A stretch of DNA of 64,000 bases from the NCBI GenBank assembly GCA_033296885.1, contig MU864012.1, forward strand, positions 1 to 64,000. Direction: 5' to 3'. The notes below the pieces were generated by a model. It saw only the letters and a program-made list of their open reading frames with translations, did no database searches and was not told where the DNA came from. Below are positions 10,473 through 20,756 of this stretch, piece by piece (within the stretch, counting starts at the first letter, position 1; each line of letters opens with the position of its first letter). The translations under genes were made by a program, and so were the position numbers. Source of the DNA: Triangularia verruculosa. Taxonomy: Eukaryota > Ascomycota > Sordariomycetes > Sordariales > Podosporaceae.

Positions 10473-12300
10473 ACTCCGTTTAATTATAAAGAGAAATATA
10501 CTTTTTAACTCTATTAATTTCTTACTATAGAAATAATATAATAGTAGTAATTATATCGAAAACTATAGCTCCGGTTAAAGCTTATCGTTATTATCGTAGA
10601 ATTCTATTTCTTCTTTATCTTCTTTTATCAGTAGAATCGCTCACTAAAGTAAGGAAGATTGACTTAATATACCATTGTTAAAGCCTGCTATAAAACCAAT
10701 GTTAAAGGTTAATTTAATTATCTTAATTTATATAAGATTCTTACTAAAACTATAATTCTCTTTAAGCTTAGGTTTATTTTCTTCTTTATCGCTTTTATCT
10801 TCGAATATAATAGCTAACCGCTATTTCTTCAGAAAGGTTTTAGCGTAAATTTTTATTTACTCTACTATACCCTTAGTAAGCCCTACTCTTATTAATTTTA
10901 AAGTATTAATATAATATAATTTCGAAAATATAAGGTCTTTTTTAATATAGGTCTTCTTAATTAAACGGAGAGCCTTATAATCGTTCGACCTATAATACTA
11001 AGTAGTAAAGTTAACGAAGAAATTATCGAATAATTTATAGTTTAATTTATTTTTTAGTAGGGCCGGAGGTAAAGAAGACCTAAGGGAAAACGACGCCGGA
11101 TTTTTTACCTATTAACTATAGCTTTTACTAGCTTTATTAATAGGCTGAAAACCTGGTAATTTATTACCTAATTATTAAGAGTTTAGACCTATATTTTACT
11201 TAAGCTTAGTATTATTATATTAATTAATTATAATATTCGGAATTATAATATTACGGTATAGATTCTTCGATAACCTTTATTACCTCGGCCGTTTAAGTTA
11301 CTTATTATTATTTAAAGTTATATTAAGACCTTTATTACTATTAAGGAAAATATGTAAAGGATTATTCTTCTTTACCTTCGTTAATAGCTTTACCGTTAAT
11401 AGAAAAAGAGGTTAATTATATAAAGCCTTACTGTTCCGAACTACGTTTACTTAAATTACTATCTCCGAAATAAAGACTTTTAGATACTCTTTAGACCTTA
11501 GAGATTTCTAATAAAAGTAAAGATCTTAGCTAACTCCCTTAAAATATAGGCAACCTCGCTTAATTATATAGGTCTATTACTTTATAAGCTTATTATAATA
11601 CTACGTATAAAAGGTTTATTTACCTTAATAAATAAGTTCTTTATCGGTAATTACTAAATTCTTAGAGGTAATAAGTATAGCGTTAGTAGGATTATTACCG
11701 CCGCGCCTTCCAGGCGTTCCTATAGCGGTAGCGGCTTACCTCCGGGCCGGAGTATTAACTTAAGTACTTATTTAAGTAGGTAGCTAGGTAACTTATTAAA
11801 TAAGTAGGGCTTATTAAATAGAAGGGGCTTATAAAGGTAGAAAGAGTAAATTAAACTAATAGGTTAATTTTAATCTAAAAGATTATAATTTACTAAGGTT
11901 TTAATCTAGGGCCCTTATAACCTTCTCTATAATACCTTATATATTATATACGGAGACTTTAGCGTAATCTTTATTAAAGGTAGGTTAGTCTATTTAAAAA
12001 AGACTTTCTTTAGTTCGGGTAAAGATTATTAGTAATTTAAAATTAATTAAAGAATAATAGGGACTACCTTTATACCCCCTTTATTTCGTAAAGTCTATTA
12101 CTATTATAGGTAATTACTTTTTAACCTAGTAGATTTAGAAATTTAGGTTTATTCCTAAGTTAAATTTACTAACTAAAGTAGGGTTTTCTTTATCCTTTTC
12201 TATAATTATATCCCTTAGTTCTATACGTTCAGTAAGGAGTAGTAGCGGCCTATTAAACGAATTTAAGTATTAGGTAGGTAACTACCTCGGCGTATAGACC
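10473..12300. other. AT-rich RIP-like interior of the element
   Basis: About 1.8 kb of TA-rich sequence with stops in every frame. A brief GC-rich patch (about 11700-11760) stands out, but I can assign it to no family. Nothing is intact. Confidence 0.65.
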
Positions 12301-12542
12301 ATAGTCATAGGGACCGAGTTAAGGAGAGGGGTCACAGGCGGCTCCGCAGATTCGGTTTATAGTTCGGGATCGGCGTCGTCTTCTTCCCCCGGTAAAGTGA
12401 CGTGCCGGAGGGTACTCCTCACGGTAGGCTGGGACCCTGGGGTATGCCCGAGAGGTCGTTTAGATGTGGGTGCGGAGGGGGGGGTACTCGGGGAGGGAAC
12501 AAGACTTCGGCGCCGTATCGGTGTAGTAGGCAAGCCGCCTCG

Positions 12543-12983
12543 TTAAGGTGTGACCGGGAGAGCAGGAGGGCCTACTGCTCTGGGTGTACTGGGCGCACGC
12601 CTCTTTGCTGGCCGAGTAGTCGTTCCACTGGCTCCATACCGGATACCAGGGACCGATAACAACGGTTGTATATATGCCTCTAGTTCAACGGCGCCGAGGG
12701 TTTGAAGCGCCTGTGCTGCTGCTGTTTCTTCCGGTGAGACCACGGCTTCGGGGGCATCGGGGGCTTCGGGGGTATCAGGGGCACCGGGGGCATCCTGAGG
12801 AGGGTCCTCTGCCCGGGAGCGTTTCCTCCCGGTAGATTTACCTTTGGCCGGTCTTTTCGGGGCTATTGGTTCGGAATGGGGGGGGTTTAGAAGAAAACGG
12901 ACCTCAGGGCGTAATCCCTCGCGTGCCCGGATAATTTGACGGCGCGGTTTGCTTTTAAGCCAAAGGATGGAATTCAGGGGCAT
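12543..12983 (-). CDS. Unidentified GC-rich reading frame inside the TIR-bounded element
   Basis: From ATG 12983 (in frame with an upstream GTG at 13010) the minus strand encodes about 146 residues. It has a basic N-terminal part (SKPRRQIIRAREGLRPEVRF), a basic patch (PKRPAKGKSTGRKRSRAE) that could be a nuclear signal, an acidic Pro/Ala/Glu repeat (DAPEAPDAPEA type) and a basic C-terminus (RPAKRRAP). It lies between the AT-rich core and the right inverted repeat. I do not recognise it. It could be an accessory element gene, the end of a larger transposase frame, or non-coding GC-rich sequence. Confidence 0.35.
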   Translation of the reverse strand: MPLNSILWLKSKPRRQIIRAREGLRPEVRFLLNPPHSEPIAPKRPAKGKSTGRKRSRAEDPPQDAPGAPDTPEAPDAPEAVVSPEETAAAQALQTLGAVELEAYIQPLLSVPGIRYGASGTTTRPAKRRAPSTPRAVGPPALPVTP

Positions 12984-13120
12984 CAAATTCAACACTACGG
13001 CAAAGATCACGGTGAAATACGACGGTATACGGCTTTACAATAATTGTCTTTAGGAATTGAAGGTCCTGGATTGAAGGTTGAGCAGTATCTTCGTTGCCAT
13101 ATAAAAGTAGCGGTGTGAAA

Positions 13121-13184
13121 GATTGGATCAGATCTCTTGGCAAAAAACGCTCGTGCCACACGACGTTTCGAATGCAACGCACAG
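13121..13184 (-). repeat. Right terminal inverted repeat
   Basis: This is the 64-bp arm complementary to 9241-9304. Its outer edge at 13184 is immediately followed by SNF2-like coding sequence. Confidence 0.9.
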
Positions 13185-15061
13185 CTTGAAAGCTTCGACA
13201 GCTAACTTGACGGGCCAAGACACACGAATCCAGGGGCTCTGTCATGGATGCGCCACCATGGAAGAATGAGAGTTACTGGCCCTATGTTGGGTTCATGGCC
13301 GGACATTGTTTTTACCACATATGGAACGGTACAGCATGAATACAAGTCTCGTCGTAAGGGACTAGGAACAATCTTTGACTACCAGTGGCTTCGAATCATT
13401 GCCGATGAAGGTTGGATGACCTTGACTTGCACATTTACGGTCTGCTATTGACATCAATATTTATAGCACACATCATCAGGAACCAAACACCGACTTTGAC
13501 CGCCATTTGCGCACTTGATGCAGCCGCCAGATGGGCTGTTACTGGAACTCCGATCCAGAATAGCCTAGCAGATCTTTCTGGGCTGTTACGATTTCTTCGC
13601 TTTCACCCATATCATGATGTCAAGGTTCTCGACAATGATATTTTTGAGTACTTCCGCCTGCCGAAGAAGGATATGGAAGAGGGTACTCGGCGTTTACAAG
13701 CTCTTTGTCGGCCGATCATGATTCGGCGTTCCAAAAAGGTTATAAGTCTTCCTAGCAGAGAGGACATCATCAAAACGGTATATTTTTCTCTAGGGGAGAA
13801 GTCGGAATACCTGAAGCTTGAGACATCGCTGCAGAACATTTCCAATGGTTCAGAACACCCTCAGTCAGAAACGGCCAACTGCAACACCATTAAGCTAATG
13901 AACCGGCTGCGCATTTTCTGCAACCTTGGCTTAGCCTTACCCTTGCCGGAGCTATCACAGGAGACAGGACTCACTCCCGACAGATCGTGCTCAAAATCTG
14001 ATGAAATGGCAGAGGCTGTAATATCCGGCCAATTATCGCTCGGTGCCATCAATTGCACGCAGTGTCAACAAATTATCAACATCTCGGACACTGCCCTGGG
14101 TCCGGACAAAAGACCGCAGGCCTACTATTCCAAGTGCCAACAGTTTGTCTATTGCAATGCTTGCGCCAGTCTTTGCAATTACCAGGCTACCTCTCACTGC
14201 AAATGCGGCAACGGTGCCGGGCGGTGTGAGTTGCGGGTGATCCTGTCGCAGCCCAGTGTGACAGCTGAACAATACGAGGCATCCTCTTCTCCAGAGCAAT
14301 GGTCGAGCAAAGCGCGTGCCATAGTACAAGAAGTGAAACAGGCACTCCCGGAGAAGAGGTAAGTACCTAGGTAGTTCAAGCTCCGCTTGTCAACGCTCTA
14401 CTCGACAACTAATGCTTAATTCATAGTGTTATTTTCTCCTTCTGGAAAGGCTCTCTACTTATGATTCAACGAGCGCTCGAATTCGAAAAAGTCCGTTGCG
14501 AGAGAGTTGACGGCTCACTTTCGGCTTCCGAAAGAGAGTCTGCTCTGAAGCGATTTAGAACAGACGACGGCATTAAAGTAATTCTTGTGACCATACTCTG
14601 TGGTGGTGTTGGGTAAGGCACATCTTCCCACCGCCCTTCGACACCCTTGCTAACCTCATTATACTTAATAGACTCGACCTTACCGCAGCGTCTCGGATTC
14701 ACCTCGTTGAACCTCAATGGAATCCAGCCGCCGAAGAACAGGCCCTTGCAAGAGTGCACAGATTGGGCCAGCAGCGGCCGGTGGTAACGATGCGATATCT
14801 GATGAGCAACTCTATTGAAGAGGTTTGTTGACTATGAGTTTGGCGTGTAACGTCGATGTAGACACTAACCCTATCGTTCTCTAGCATGTTGCGAAAGTGA
14901 AGGGATCGAAGCAGCTCCTTACCAATCTGCTGCCCAGTAGCTCTCAATGCATAGATTATAAGAGGCAGGGACTGAGCTTGGTCGTTCCGGAGACGCCTTT
15001 ATCGCCCTCGAGGACGCCCACCACGAGCGGATATGCGTCAGATCAGAGCACTATTTTATGA
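13185..15061 (+). pseudogene. SNF2/Rad5-like DNA helicase, 5'-truncated by the element
   Basis: The exons are about 13201-13410, 13467-14358, 14427-14612, 14672-14822 and 14885-15061, with good GT-AG introns. Joining the first two gives the DEAH box (GATGAAG plus CACAC). Seen in order: HTNPGALSWMRHHGR, DIVFTTYGTVQHEYKS (motif Ia/Ib), DEAHIIRN (II), WAVTGTPIQNSLADL (III), PIMIRRSK, a Cys-rich RING-like insert (CTQC...C...CNAC...CKCG), then helicase C: VDGSLSASERESALKRF, ILVTILCGGVGLDLTAA, PQWNPAAEEQALARVHRLGQQRPV. The N-terminal half, including the Walker A motif, is absent. The first recognisable codons begin right at the inverted repeat, with an in-frame TAA at 13203-13205. Most of the remaining reading frame is intact and not RIP-like, so loss of the 5' half may be fairly recent. 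The likely original role is chromatin remodelling or DNA repair. Confidence 0.8.
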
Positions 15062-15423
15062 GCTCGCTAGGAGTTCTGTGGCTTGCGCACCAAAGGGGAG
15101 CAAAGAAAACGGAAATATTCAAGGCTGCAATGATCTGCTTTACCTTGCCCTACGCGAAATAGGTAGATGTCTTTTTTACAGCTATGGAGCGAATTCCTCC
15201 TTGCGTAAGAAAACCTTGTCCTGCGGCAGAGACAGTTGCTATTATCTAGGTACCTAGCTGCCAAGCTCACTGAGCCCCTCAATGGCAATGCGATATCATA
15301 GAAACAGTCAAGCGAGCTGCTATTCCCTTGGCATATATACAGCAGTAACACGCGGTCGTATGTACCTTTTTATGTCTCAATACCCTGCTCGCAAGCAACA
15401 GCCTCTGCCTCACTTCTCGTGAT
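15062..15423. other. Intergenic region
   Basis: This lies between the convergent ends of the SNF2 remnant and the Cip1-like gene. It contains a CTAGGTACCTAG palindrome at 15246-15257 and no recognisable gene. Confidence 0.5.
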
Positions 15424-16199
15424 TTACGTGCACCCCACACGCGTCGAGGAAATCGCAATATCATCATACCAAAAGGTATTCGTATCCCCACCATACGACT
15501 CCCAGCCAAAGTTAATCGCCGTGACCTTTGGCTTGATCGAGCTTCTCTGCCACTGCGCCGCATTGGGGTTCGCAACGCCCGGCTTGCTGGTCAATCCAGC
15601 GACAACATTGCCATTCAACCACGTCTCGATCGTGCCATCAGGACCCAGATGGTACTCGAAGCACTGCCAGGTGCCGGTGGGGAGCGCGGCCGATGTGGCC
15701 ACGCCCTGGGGGGAAAGGTCAGGGAGGGTGGCGTCGTCGGATTCGCGGTTGAACATGAGGATGCTGTTCTGGCCGCCGATGCGGAGGTGCTTCTTGTTGC
15801 CTTGGGCTGAGTCGGGCATGGTGATGAAGGTGACGTGGGCTGCGGTGAGGGCTTTGGATGCTTTGCTGTGGTCCGGAGGTGGTTAGCATCATGGTGCTTT
15901 AACTTGTGCTCTGGATTGTGTTGAACTCACATCCATGTCCTGACGTAGACATCACCGCTGGGAACCTTGGAGGTGCCAAAGAAAATGTGACCGCAGTAAC
16001 CACCGCCACCGTCAACTCGCATCGAGTTTTTCCCGCTGTGTGCGGTGGAGGTGTCAAGAGTGACTTTGCCGCCCTGGCTGCAGTCCGGTGCATAGGTTGG
16101 CCATGCGGACTGGTCCCATCCGTTCTCGAAGCCCTCTGATACCTGGGCGAGGGATCCGGGGAGGAGAGCAAGTGCCGTGAGCGCGATCTGACGCAACAT
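15424..16199 (-). CDS. cip1: Cip1-like secreted protein (lyase-fold, plant-biomass associated)
   Basis: The exons are 15931-16199 and 15424-15865, separated by a 65-bp intron (donor gtgagt). They encode 236 aa. Residues 1-18 form a signal peptide (MLRQIALTALALLPGSLA). The mature part matches Cip1 of Trichoderma reesei, a concanavalin-A-like jelly-roll protein related to glucuronan lyases: GGKVTLDTSTAHSGKNSM, GYCGHIFFGT, HVTFITMPDSAQGNKKHLRIG, NRESDDATLPDLSPQG, ECFEYHLG-like CFEYHLGPDGTIETWLNG, AINFGWESYGG, TFWYDD. Unlike T. reesei Cip1 it has no C-terminal cellulose-binding module; it stops shortly after the catalytic-type domain. It is an extracellular protein, probably acting on polysaccharide. 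The exact substrate is not established for the family. The upstream region holds one XlnR/XYR1-type hexamer. Confidence 0.9.
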
Positions 16200-18145
16200 T
16201 TCGAGTAGTAAGTTGATGATGGTCCAGAGGGGGTTTCCAGAGCAAGGACATGACAGCAGATGGCGGTATTTAAGTGCTAGAATTCTGTTCATACGTAAAC
16301 CATGATGCCGGTGCCGTGTCCCGTGGCTGAATATCAAGTGCTTGTATTGCATCTCCACATCGCGGAGAAACATGCCCCGGATTCCTGAGCCGTCCTGTCG
16401 ATCCCGTCCCCCGCGTCCTCCTCGAGAATTTCACGGCGTTAATCCCGTCCAGAATCACAGATTTGGTCTCAGGGTTTGAGCACAATTGACGTTCGACGCC
16501 AAGTCCGGGATCTTGAGAGCGTCTCCTGTGGTCAAACGAAGGAGCCAAGGAGCATCATCATCTTTCTTCTGGTACTGATGCCAGTTTTATTCCCCTCTGG
16601 TAACAGCGACGTTGGAAAACCAACCAACCCGGTTATTAGCCTGAAGCAATATAGCTTAATATCCGTCTTCCCCGCAGAATCAAAATGCCCAACAGACCGT
16701 CATGTCTCATGCGGACGTATCTTTCGGAACTCGAGCCGAAAGCCCCTTGACACTTTCACGACTTAGTAGATCTGGCTTGAAAATCCTGCGTAAAGCTTGA
16801 TTCTCTCGGGGTTCGCTCTCCGGGATTCTGGCTGGCTCTCGTGATCGCGGCCGGACAGGAAATAAACTGAAACAGGACGGCAGGGTTATTTATTTTCCGC
16901 CGTTAACTACCAGTGAGATACATCGTGGAATATGCATGTTGGTGGTTGAATCAGGGTACTCGGCTATGTGCTGGGGAGCATTCACTAACTGAAAAGAGAG
17001 CAGCCACAGCTAGATGTATGTTACCGCTTGGCTCTGATCGCCAAGTCTCGTTACCATGCCCACACTTCGATCAGAATGTACTGTAGCATAAGTTTTTATG
17101 ATACTTCTTGGCATTCTTCAATGAGGGCGACAGTATGAGTTGACTGAGTTAGATACTGATGAGTTTGGTGGAAAGAGGGTATCAAATTGCAGCGGGAGAA
17201 TGGAGGGCAACTGTTTAACTGGTATCCATCCTTTTCGACCAATGGTGCCCGCGCAGCATGTTGGTGCTGGAGATGACGATGGCAAGACGGGTGAGCCTGA
17301 AGAAAAGCTCGACAGAGTAAATTGAGAATACTGAGTAGCACAGACGAAAGTGTGTTTCATTGGATACTCTTATCTCATGATAGGACGGGAGTCTGTCCAG
17401 TGTCAATAGAATGGAGCATAAGGCCTCCCACGCTAAACCCCACTGCTATGACGCACAAAGGGTCCCCAGATTCCAGTGGGGGTTGTGGCAAGCCCCCCTG
17501 TTTCTCGGCATCGGTTGACGTCGGAATGGCGCCGATCGACCAACTCTGAGATCTTCATTCTTCAGATATGTTAAAAATGGCCCAATCCAGAAGCATTCCG
17601 CTCGAAAAGGAGGGTCCAGAGGCCAACCATTTCCCTCCCCCAGGCACACCGCTCGTGATAGGTCCGGGTGATGTTTGCTGGCGTAATCGCGCATCTGGGC
17701 CGGCCTATGAGTGCCGGATCCTCGGAGTCACTGGGGCAAAAAAGTGACCGCCTGTCGCTCCCCGTGGTGCCGCTAACACCGATAAAATCGTGGCGGAGGC
17801 CTTTTCTGCGCTATCTGATCAGGAGACGATTCCAGCGAATCAATGTTAGCAAACATGCCATCCCTGGGTGCCCTGCCACTCTTGTCAGCTGTGTTGTGCA
17901 CTTCCAATCGCCCAGATGTGCTGTTCTGTTTGACGTAACCTTGCACCACAAGCTGCCTCAATCTTTTTGCCCGAGGTACCTAGGCTTCTGCTGAGGCCAT
18001 TGACACGCACACACGCGCATTACTTATTGCCACTTCCTTTCCCCCTAATTCTTAGTTTACTTTTCTCTTCTCCACTTCCAACTCCAACACTGAGAGACAT
18101 ATACAAATACACATCACCGCCGCCGCAGTCACACAGACACAAAAC
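16200..18145. other. Long intergenic region between divergent genes
   Basis: About 1.9 kb between the Cip1-like gene (minus) and the Arg/Asp-rich gene (plus), so it holds both promoters. Short ORFs here have no recognisable similarity or splice structure. A GGTACCTAGG motif lies at 17975-17984. A pyrimidine- and CA-rich stretch at about 18000-18140 looks like the 5' UTR of the next gene. Confidence 0.5.
16636..16641 (-). promoter_or_regulatory. Possible XlnR/XYR1-type site (GGCTAA) upstream of the Cip1-like gene
   Basis: GGCTAA is read on the gene's own strand about 440 bp upstream of its ATG. A hexamer of this kind arises often by chance. It is noted because Cip1 of T. reesei is co-induced with cellulases under XYR1. 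Confidence 0.25.
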
Positions 18146-18946
18146 ATGCCCCGACGCCGTGACTTTCCCCAGCGAGAAGAAAACCCCAACCGCCGCATCG
18201 ACGCCTGGGACGACGGCTTCGACCCCATGTCCCGCCAACGCTCCCCATCCCCCCGTCGTTCGCGACCTACCCGCAACGCAACCGCCTCCCACTACCCTCC
18301 ACGAACAAGACATCACTCCCCATCTCCCCCGCGCTATCGCGAACATGATGATTACCATCAGCAACCCCGCCATCGCACAGGCGGCGGTGCAAACCAGGAT
18401 TACTACCACGACCACCCCATGAACGACCCTAACCCTGACAACCGCGGCCGAACAAACAACCACCAACGCCCACCATTGACCCGGTCTAAATCCACCTCGG
18501 CAAAGGAGCTGCTGGCTTCAGGCCTAAAGACAGTGCAGCATATGAGCCCGCGGTGGCAAAAGGCTGCACAGGCTGCCGTGCAGGCTGGTGGACTAGCTGC
18601 GTTTCAGGCTAGGAAGCAGCCCGGCGATTGGGTTGGTGCTAAGGGAGTCAAGGTTGCCACTGCTGCTTTCACGGCAGGGCTAGCGTCTAGCAAGATGCAC
18701 AAGGACAGGGATGGGGATGGGAGGAGAGATCATGACAGGGATAGAGGACGCGATAGAGACTACGAAAGAGACCGTGACTACGAGCGGGATAGGAGTCGTG
18801 GACGAGATCGGGATTACGACAGGGATAGGGGTGATAGAAGGCCGGCTGGACAGAGGAGGGGGAGCAATTTGGATGCCATTGGGAATATGGTTGGGGGGTT
18901 TGTGGCGGAACAATGGACCAAGAGGAATCAGAGGGAGAGGCATTGA
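18146..18946 (+). CDS. Low-complexity Arg/Asp-rich protein with a glycine-zipper-like core
   Basis: A single exon of 266 aa with ATG in good context (aaaacATGCC). Residues 1-120 are Arg/Pro/Ser/His-rich (RSPSPRRSRP). Residues about 125-190 form a helical Ala/Gly segment (AAQAAVQAGGLAAFQARK, GVKVATAAFTAGLASSK). Residues 190-245 are an Arg-Asp-Tyr repeat tract (RDRDYERDRDYERDR). It ends with NLDAIGNMVGGFVAEQW. Similar proteins are widespread in ascomycetes as uncharacterised, DUF3824-like sequences. The RS/RD-rich ends suggest RNA or nuclear association, but that is inference. Confidence 0.75.
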   Translation: MPRRRDFPQREENPNRRIDAWDDGFDPMSRQRSPSPRRSRPTRNATASHYPPRTRHHSPSPPRYREHDDYHQQPRHRTGGGANQDYYHDHPMNDPNPDNRGRTNNHQRPPLTRSKSTSAKELLASGLKTVQHMSPRWQKAAQAAVQAGGLAAFQARKQPGDWVGAKGVKVATAAFTAGLASSKMHKDRDGDGRRDHDRDRGRDRDYERDRDYERDRSRGRDRDYDRDRGDRRPAGQRRGSNLDAIGNMVGGFVAEQWTKRNQRERH

Positions 18947-19202
18947 GTATGAAGTAATGATAGTATGAGGTCACGGTTTTTCAGAGATTTATGAGATTCA
19001 TGGATATGGGATTTTGGATATGGCAATTTGAAATGGCAAGCATCTACAATGGTTTAAACAAACAGTTGGGTCACGGGACAGATATCGTGATATGATTACA
19101 ACAGCGTTCAGCATGTATTTTCAATTTAACTTCATCGAATGCATCATCCTACATACAATCCCCCACCATCATAACTACCTAACAAGTGACAACCAACACA
19201 CC

Positions 19203-20358
19203 TCACCACTCCCTCCCAACCACGCCCCCCGGCATCTCCTGCAACCACCCATCCGCCTCCTCCACCACCCTCCTCTCCCCAACACACTCATTCGCCTTTG
19301 GTATCGTCTGCGTCGGCATCCCGCAAATCTGATCCCCACTACACGCCAAACTATCAAACGTCCGCTGCAACGTATCCCCCCTCCACCCAAAGATGTAATC
19401 CCCATGGTGTCCATACCCCAGTCTATCCCCAAAACTCCACAAAAACGGCTGTCTGGTCGTATCCTCGGGCCAGAGCTCAGCGTCATTGAACTCGGTTGTA
19501 TCCCAGCGTATCTCGAGCATAATCTGCGGTATCATCACCGGGTGACTAGCTGGACATGCACCCCCTTTAGTGTACCCCACCGTTCCCCCCTCGGCAAAAG
19601 AAACATGGGATTGGTGATCGGGACTATCGAGGTTCTTCCCGTCCCAGCAGGAGGGGAAGGGGAGGGTGGTTATGATGCCTGCGGGGCAAGGTCGGTCGGG
19701 GAAGTGGTTGGTTAAATTGGAGAATCTTGTCCCTTCATTTTCTTGACAGGTGTATGTGATCCCGTCGTATAGGGCTGTCGGTTTCCAGTTGCTGTCTGCT
19801 CTCGCATGCCCGGATTCGTTTACTGGTTGGACGCGATCGGGATGTCCTACTCTCATGCGGAAGCCGGGGGCGAAGGCTTTGATCGTGCGGGGTTGGGGGT
19901 TGAGGAACTGGGGGAAGTAGTAGATTGTGATGCCGCCTTCGCGCGCTTGTTCGTGGTAGAGGGAGCCGAGCTGTTTGACGCGCTTGTAGCTGCCGTTGCG
20001 GGCTTGGAAGTACATGATGGCGGTCCAGTAGTTGGAGAAGTCGTCGGTGAAGGTGCAGGTTGTGCAGGTGGAGAGGTTGGCGGGGGAAGGGCCGGTGGGG
20101 GACATGGTGGTGTTGAAGGAGTTGCCGCCGACGATTTGGTGGATGTGGGAGGTGCCGAGGAGGCCGGGGTTGACGAGGCTTTTTGGTTGGGGTGTTAGGA
20201 TGGGGGGATTTGCTGAGGGAGAAGGGAGGGGGGGCTTACGGATCGATGCGGTCTCGGACCAGTTGGGAGCAGGACATCTTGAGAGATGCTGGGCGGTATT
20301 CCCTCTGGGCTGTGGATAGCGCGAGGATAGCGAGACCGGCTAGGTATTTTGCCTTCAT
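19203..20358 (-). CDS. Secreted DUF1996-domain protein
   Basis: The exons are 20240-20358 and 19203-20178, with a 61-bp intron (donor gtaagc, acceptor aaaag). They encode 364 aa. The signal peptide is MKAKYLAGLAILALSTA. The mature protein carries the DUF1996 signature: MSCSQLV..RIDPLVNPGLLGTSHIHQIVGGNSFN, CTTCTFTDDFSNYWTA, MYFQARNGSYKRVKQ, GGITIYYFPQ, AFAPGFRMRVG, HFPDRPCPAGI, FPSCWDGKNLDSPDHQSHVSF, PASHPVMIPQIMLEIRWDT and GYGHHGDYIFGW. Conserved His residues (SHIHQI, GYGHHGDY) are present. It is extracellular and of unknown activity; the family is common in saprotrophic and pathogenic ascomycetes. Confidence 0.9.
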
Positions 20359-20756
20359 TTTGGTTGAGGGTGGGATCTGATGTGTGCTGAGAAAAGAGGG
20401 CTCCGAAATTTGAAGCTAGTGGTCGAGATAGAGGCTAGCGGGTTGAGTTCATATAGGTAGGTAGGTACCTATGTAGGTATGTTGATGATGTCTGAGTTAC
20501 AGCGAGGCATCCGATGATCATCATATTCCGTCCTGCACGTCCAGAGCTAAGGTACCGAGGATGCTATACGTGGAGGTGCCTTGATTGTCAGCAGGATGTG
20601 GACGTTGGCGGTAGAAGGATTTAGCCAGTATCTGTCCCCGCAGTACAACCTGGCCACAAGACGGCTTTTAATATGCTGTTGTTCCACAATAACCAATTTA
20701 GAACCACTGTTGGAGAACCAACGGCATAAGGTAGGGTAAAAGTTGATTGTTCGCCC
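20359..20756. other. Intergenic region
   Basis: This is the promoter of the DUF1996 gene and 3' flank of the HET gene. A run of TAGG/TACC units (20453-20480) is the only structured sequence seen. Confidence 0.5.

Larger units (their letters stand above)
9241..13184. mobile_element. 3.9-kb element bounded by 64-bp perfect terminal inverted repeats
   Basis: Positions 9241-9304 and 13121-13184 are perfect reverse complements over 64 bases, starting ctgtgcgttgcattcgaaac on the outside. Between them lie a decayed Tc1/mariner-type transposase (plus strand, left side), about 2 kb of AT-rich stop-ridden sequence, and a GC-rich unidentified frame on the minus strand (right side). No TA or longer target-site duplication is evident at the edges (left flank ends aaccct, right flank begins cttgaaag), so the exact ends are uncertain. 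The right edge abuts a truncated SNF2 gene. Confidence 0.75.

Noticed and set aside
12955..13245. A 96-codon minus-strand frame spanning the right inverted repeat
   Set aside because: It overlaps the inverted repeat and the SNF2 coding sequence on the other strand and shows no family motif.
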